A stretch of 22,015 nucleotides of DNA, taken from positions 1-22,015 of the forward strand of contig CAYZUE010000014.1 of assembly GCA_964481825.1 (NCBI GenBank), read 5' to 3'. Below, piece after piece: positions 20,999 through 22,015 of this stretch. A program made the position numbers and the translations under genes. The stretch is from CAYZUE01 sp964481825. GTDB lineage: Archaea > Hydrothermarchaeota > Hydrothermarchaeia > Hydrothermarchaeales > JALUUU01. Within the stretch, counting starts at the first letter, position 1; each line of letters starts with the position of its first letter. A model generated the notes under the pieces. The model saw only the letters and a list, made by a program, of their open reading frames with translations. It was not told the DNA's origin and ran no database searches.

Positions 20999-21574
20999 AT
21001 GAAGAACAAAGTACCTTTTGTCGGTAGAAGTAACGTAGGAAAAAGTAGCACAATAAAAGCGTTAACTGGTATGAATCTAAGGGTAGGAAAACGTCCTGGA
21101 GTTACCCGCCAGTGCAAAGAAGTCCCTTATGGTAGATCCACCCTCTTGGATATGCCAGGTTTCGGGTTCATGGCAGGATTAAGCACTAGTCGTCAAGAGG
21201 AAATAAAAAAATTCGTAGTTCAATTTCTTGAAAACTCTAACGACTTAGCTTTCGCTGTTCAAGTTATTGATATCAAATCCTTTGCATCAATTTCAGATAG
21301 ATGGATTTCTCGTGGATATGAACCTGTTGACATAGAGATGTATCATTTTCTAAAAGAGTTAGATCTAAATCCATTACTTTTAGCTAATAAAATAGATAAA
21401 ATTCCTTTGGGAAAACGGGATGGAGTATTAGACAGGGTTGCAGATCTTCTCGGAGTTGATGAATCTCTTCATAATTTTGAAATTATTCCATATTCAGCAA
21501 AAACAGGAGAATCAATTTCGTATTTAAAAAAAGTTTTAAATTTAAAAATAAATCAAAATATTAATCAAATCTAG
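20999..21574 (+). CDS. engB: EngB-type GTPase (YihA/YsxC family)
   Basis: 191 residues, a TRAFAC GTPase; bacterial members act in large ribosomal subunit assembly. All G motifs are present: G1 GRSNVGKSS (9-17), G2 within RPGVTR (33-38), G3 DMPGFG (51-56), G4 NKID (130-133) and G5 SAK (166-168). The protein is lean, with almost nothing before G1 (MKNKVPFV), which matches archaeal EngB proteins. It stands alone between divergent eL33 and a separately promoted downstream gene. A role in 50S biogenesis, beside a ribosomal protein gene, is reasonable but inferred. Confidence 0.92.
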   Translation: MKNKVPFVGRSNVGKSSTIKALTGMNLRVGKRPGVTRQCKEVPYGRSTLLDMPGFGFMAGLSTSRQEEIKKFVVQFLENSNDLAFAVQVIDIKSFASISDRWISRGYEPVDIEMYHFLKELDLNPLLLANKIDKIPLGKRDGVLDRVADLLGVDESLHNFEIIPYSAKTGESISYLKKVLNLKINQNINQI

Positions 21575-21611
21575 ATTAAACCATAGCAGTATTAATAAAT
21601 ATATCAAATCT

Positions 21612-21621
21612 AACTATATCT
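21612..21621 (+). promoter_or_regulatory. TATA box of the adenosine-kinase-family gene
   Basis: AACTATATCT is centred about 26 nt before the ATG at 21643, suggesting leaderless transcription. Confidence 0.45.
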
Positions 21622-21642
21622 TGTTATAGGTACGAATTTACA

Positions 21643-22015
21643 ATGGAACTTAAGGTATTGAAGATAAAAAAACCAGAAGGCTTGAATATCATTCTAGGGC
21701 AAGCGCATTTTATAAAAACTATCGAGGATTTATATGAATCTATAATTGGGTCTGTTGTTGGAATTAAATTTGCTATTGCATTTTGTGAAGCATCTGGCCC
21801 TTGCCTTGTTAGAGTTGAAGGAAATAATGATAAACTTAAAAAAATAGTTTCAGAAAATGCCTATAAAATATCTGCGGGTCACTCTTTTTTAATAGCTATT
21901 GAAGATGCATTTCCGATTAATATATTAAATGCTATAAAAAATGTTCCAGAGGTATGCAATATTTTCTGTGCTACAGCTAACGAAGTTGAGGTTATCTTAG
22001 TTGAGACAGATCAAG
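21643..22015 (+). CDS. Adenosine-specific kinase family protein (PF04008-type), 5' part
   Basis: I translated this frame directly: 124 codons from ATG 21643 with no stop before the window ends. The family is usually about 160 residues, so about three quarters is present. Diagnostic blocks are LGQAHFIKTIEDLYES (18-33), GIKFAIAFCEASGPCLVRVEG (about 40-60), SAGHSFLIAIEDAFPINILNAIKNVPEVCNIFCATANEVEVI in segments from about 76 onward. The family was named from a crenarchaeal protein reported to bind adenosine; its physiological role is uncertain. The 3' end is outside the window. Confidence 0.88.
   Translation, partial: MELKVLKIKKPEGLNIILGQAHFIKTIEDLYESIIGSVVGIKFAIAFCEASGPCLVRVEGNNDKLKKIVSENAYKISAGHSFLIAIEDAFPINILNAIKNVPEVCNIFCATANEVEVILVETDQ

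Overview
The window is a strongly A+T-rich archaeal chromosome segment. The information-processing genes are archaeal: family D DNA polymerase (both subunits), Orc1/Cdc6, TFB, Gar1, Sec61-beta, eukaryote-type glycyl-tRNA synthetase, Trm1 and ribosomal protein eL33. PolD argues against Sulfolobales/Thermoproteales-type crenarchaea. The order orc1-DP1-DP2 beside an AT-rich intergenic region resembles the Thermococcales oriC locus. The phylum is not settled: a euryarchaeal (Thermococci/Theionarchaea-like) or Asgard lineage would both fit. Many genes have a TATA-like box about 24-28 nt upstream of the ATG, suggesting leaderless transcripts; others have clear GGTGA or AGGAGG sites. No rRNA, tRNA, CRISPR array, insertion sequence or integrase was seen.

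Layout. (1) 1-6115 is a replication locus: orc1, polD small and large subunits as a tight minus-strand operon, a 462-bp intergenic candidate origin (4584-5045) with ORB-like repeats, then UPF0147, and a divergent pair of a Sjogren-autoantigen-type zinc protein and an SSB/OB-fold protein. (2) 6107-9790, minus strand: amidohydrolase, CBS-domain protein and glycyl-tRNA synthetase in one transcription unit. (3) 9871-13866, plus strand: HTH protein, Sec61-beta (a 55-residue gene overlapping the HTH gene), uroporphyrinogen-III synthase, PHP phosphoesterase, then gar1-tfb-rlmE with overlapping or abutting genes. (4) 13855-16952, minus strand: a SWIM zinc protein coupled to trm1, a double zinc-ribbon protein and an MFS transporter. 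(5) 17126-20694, minus strand: eL33, cysteinyl-tRNA synthetase, and an ABC-2 exporter (ATPase plus permease) tightly packed. (6) 20999-22015, plus strand: EngB GTPase and the 5' part of an adenosine-specific kinase family gene.

Most of the window is conserved housekeeping content. I found no defence, phage or otherwise clearly novel multi-gene system. The points most worth following are the candidate origin with its repeated ORB-like element, one copy beside the orc1 promoter, and the lysine-rich tandem-repeat tail on ribosomal protein eL33, whose repeat is interrupted by a 100-N assembly gap. Repeat phase shows the gap could hide any whole number of 60-bp units, including no missing sequence at all.
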